Shown: positions 37,048 to 38,466 of the stretch, piece by piece
Layout: each line of letters begins with the position of its first letter
Numbering within the stretch: position 1 is the first letter of the stretch
IMG/VR virus record: IMGVR_UViG_3300042477_000554
Location: 1 to 38,466 of that record
Length of the DNA stretch: 38,466 nt
DNA from: a virus
Direction: 5' to 3' (one strand)
Notes under the pieces: model-generated
What the model was told of the DNA's origin: nothing
The model's database searches: none
What the model saw: the letters and a program-made list of their open reading frames with translations, nothing else
Translations under genes and position numbers: made by a program

Positions 37048-37077
37048 TTTTACACCTGAGAAATTTTTCGTATATTA
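37048..37077 (+). promoter_or_regulatory. late promoter, copy 6
   Basis: TTT in place of TTG at 37048-37050, a 20-bp spacer ending ATTTTTCG, then TATATTA at 37071-37077, 14 bp before the ATG at 37092. Confidence 0.65.
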
Positions 37078-37091
37078 TATCAGGCCTGCGT

Positions 37092-37685
37092 ATGATCACC
37101 ACAATTAAAGCTCCAGATAGGAAAGCTCCACGCTTTAGAGAGACCACTATAGGTCTCTTAAACAAGGATGTACTCTCTTCTTTCAGAGAAAAGCATCCGG
37201 AATACTCTGCTGTATCTGATGATCAGCTCAAGAAGATAATCGAAACATTCAACGGATTCCTGTGGCAGGCCGCTATTGATAACCGGGATGGCATCGAATT
37301 ACCTGAAGGGCTTGGTAATGTTTTCGTAGGATCTTGTAAGACTCCTCGAAGAGAAAACATAGACCATAACAGATCTACAAAGCATGGAGTTAGAGTGATC
37401 AATCGCAACCTAGCTACAGATGGTTATCTGGCCAAGGTATTTTACACCAACCACGAAGCTAAGTATAAGTTCCGTTTCCGGAAACTTTGGCGCTTCAAAG
37501 GCGTAAGACAATTCACGAAACAAGTCTCTGTTACATACAAAGACGAATGGCCAAGGTACATTGTAGTGGAAGATTTTCAACGCATATCTAATCTTGTCCG
37601 TAAGCACAAGAGAAATGCGATGCATGAGAAACTCATCGCTCAAGATGTAGTACCTCAAACGTATAACGAATTTGACATGGATTAA
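37092..37685 (+). CDS. HU/IHF-like conserved crAss-type protein (tentative)
   Basis: A 197-residue protein. SDDQLKKIIETFNGFLWQAA then IDNRDGIELPEGLGNVFVGS resembles the small DNA-bending-like protein conserved in crAss-like head/tail clusters. The C-terminal half is basic and aromatic (KYKFRFRKLWRFKGVRQFTK). A DNA- or genome-end-binding role in the virion is possible. Under its own late promoter, just before a ring-protein candidate. Confidence 0.55.
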   Translation: MITTIKAPDRKAPRFRETTIGLLNKDVLSSFREKHPEYSAVSDDQLKKIIETFNGFLWQAAIDNRDGIELPEGLGNVFVGSCKTPRRENIDHNRSTKHGVRVINRNLATDGYLAKVFYTNHEAKYKFRFRKLWRFKGVRQFTKQVSVTYKDEWPRYIVVEDFQRISNLVRKHKRNAMHEKLIAQDVVPQTYNEFDMD

Positions 37686-37686
37686 G

Positions 37687-38355
37687 ATGACAACAATAGG
37701 TGATAGCATATCTCGAGTGAGAAACGTTCTCAAGGCTGTAAAGGAAGATCCTTTTATGACCGATCGCTTTATTGCGAGTATCATTCTCAAGTACGCGAAG
37801 CTTTTGATTAAGCGTCAGGATGATCAGAACAGGATCATGCGTTATCAGAGTCTCTTCGAAGTTTTACCTTGTGTAGAACTTGTAGAAGTCGATAAGGTAG
37901 AGGCATGCTGTTCAGGTATAAAATCCAAGTGCATTATTCGCAGAACAAAGGATAAGTTACCTCCGGTATTGGAAGGAGCATACGGTCCTTTATTTCGTAC
38001 GATAAGCTCTATCGATGGAGAAGAAGAATTGTTCCGTACATATCCTTCTACTTATGTAGCGATGACTCGTACGACTAATTTCAAGTACAACAAGAACAGA
38101 TACTACTGGTATCTTGATGGTCACTTGTACTTTCCGAATATCGAATGGGATGCTGTACGTGTTGAAGGATTGTGGGATGGTGATGTGAATTACCTGAAGT
38201 GTGATGCGGATGAGTGCACTCCTATACAAGATCAAGCGATGCGTATTCCTGAATACTTATTCGCCGAAATAGAACAAATGGCTCTTAAGGAGATCTTGAC
38301 ATCTGGTCAAGTACCTTCTGATGGAGCAGATAACCAGCAAAACGTGCTTAGATAA
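37687..38355 (+). CDS. ring or tail-connector protein candidate
   Basis: A 222-residue protein starting MTTIGDSISRVRNVLKAVKE. A helical N-terminus (TDRFIASIILKYAKLLIKRQ), a beta middle with Cys pairs (CCSGIKSKC) and a central YYWYLDGHLYFPNIEWDAVR strand region. It resembles a structural protein of the crAss-like connector that follows the HU-like gene. I use the ATG at 37687 instead of the TTG at 37672. Overlaps the next gene as TAATG. Confidence 0.55.
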   Translation: MTTIGDSISRVRNVLKAVKEDPFMTDRFIASIILKYAKLLIKRQDDQNRIMRYQSLFEVLPCVELVEVDKVEACCSGIKSKCIIRRTKDKLPPVLEGAYGPLFRTISSIDGEEELFRTYPSTYVAMTRTTNFKYNKNRYYWYLDGHLYFPNIEWDAVRVEGLWDGDVNYLKCDADECTPIQDQAMRIPEYLFAEIEQMALKEILTSGQVPSDGADNQQNVLR

Positions 38356-38466
38356 TGAGCTACAACTATACACTAAAATATCGAACATTCGAGCAGTTGC
38401 TTGAAGAGATTCACGTGGACTTCCAGAACTACAACCTGGAGTCTTTTATCGAGCCTCATCAGCTGA
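38355..38466 (+). CDS. partial gene, connector region
   Basis: The window ends after 37 codons, starting MSYNYTLKYRTFEQLLEEIH and continuing VDFQNYNLESFIEPHQL. The start overlaps the previous stop as TAATG. By order it may be the next ring/tail-hub protein, but the visible part is too short to call. Confidence 0.6.
   Translation, partial: MSYNYTLKYRTFEQLLEEIHVDFQNYNLESFIEPHQL

Noticed and set aside
1-38466. CRISPR array, insertion sequence or integrase
   Set aside because: No regularly spaced repeats, no transposase or recombinase motifs and no terminal inverted repeats were seen.
8095-38466. Recoded TAG or TGA in late genes, as in some crAss-like phages
   Set aside because: Stops are used as normal (TGA in ATGA overlaps, TAG at 31351-31353) and no suppressor tRNA is in the block.

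Overview
The window looks like part of a tailed double-stranded DNA phage genome infecting a Bacteroidota host. The reasons are: tightly packed genes with ATGA and TAATG overlaps; a terminase, portal, scaffold, major capsid order; no Shine-Dalgarno leaders; and promoters of the Bacteroidota type (TTG, 19-20 bp, TAnnTTTG or TATATTA). The portal, the small HU/IHF-like genes and the run of conserved proteins after the capsid gene resemble crAss-like phages (Crassvirales). That placement rests on recalled family resemblance, not on a search. Layout, left: from 1 to about 5040 every gene is on the minus strand. Positions 1-1395 hold a small operon of five overlapping genes. From 1600 to 5000 there are seven short unknown genes plus a tiny lipoprotein-like ORF. 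Most of the short genes have their own intrinsic terminator, a CCATCACC-type leader before the ATG, and an upstream CAACCCCCTT motif, so they look like single-gene transcription cassettes. Three copies of a 16-bp palindrome in the gaps look like operators. Layout, middle: 5247-8038 on the plus strand holds 24 tRNA genes that together cover all 20 amino acids. Two host-type promoters here are each followed by a structured 130-155 nt leader with an intrinsic terminator directly abutting a tRNA. Several spacers hold further hairpins or tRNA-sized helices. Layout, right: 8046 to the end is the plus-strand late region. It runs from a tail spike/fibre and lysis-like operon (8095-13958), through a head-prelude operon (14094-18508: L,D-transpeptidase-like protein, winged helix, HU/IHF-like, zinc proteins, PD-(D/E)XK nuclease), to terminase (18498), portal (20711), scaffold (23601) and major capsid (24902). 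Then come two tiny basic or repeat proteins, a connector-like protein, a complete ferritin (28768), an abundant Cys-rich virion protein (29384), a set of Cys-rich appendage proteins with BNR and fibronectin-III folds, and finally further crAss-like conserved proteins. Six copies of a shared late promoter (TTG, about 20 bp, TATATTA) head the late operons. How it works together, as inference: the leftward cassettes are probably early or middle host-takeover genes, the tRNA block is transcribed by host polymerase, and the rightward block makes and fills the virion and lyses the cell. The least expected items are the near-minimal tRNA set, a 54-nt tRNA-like element lacking a D-arm just after the capsid gene, the repeated leftward cassettes, and the ferritin inside the structural operon.
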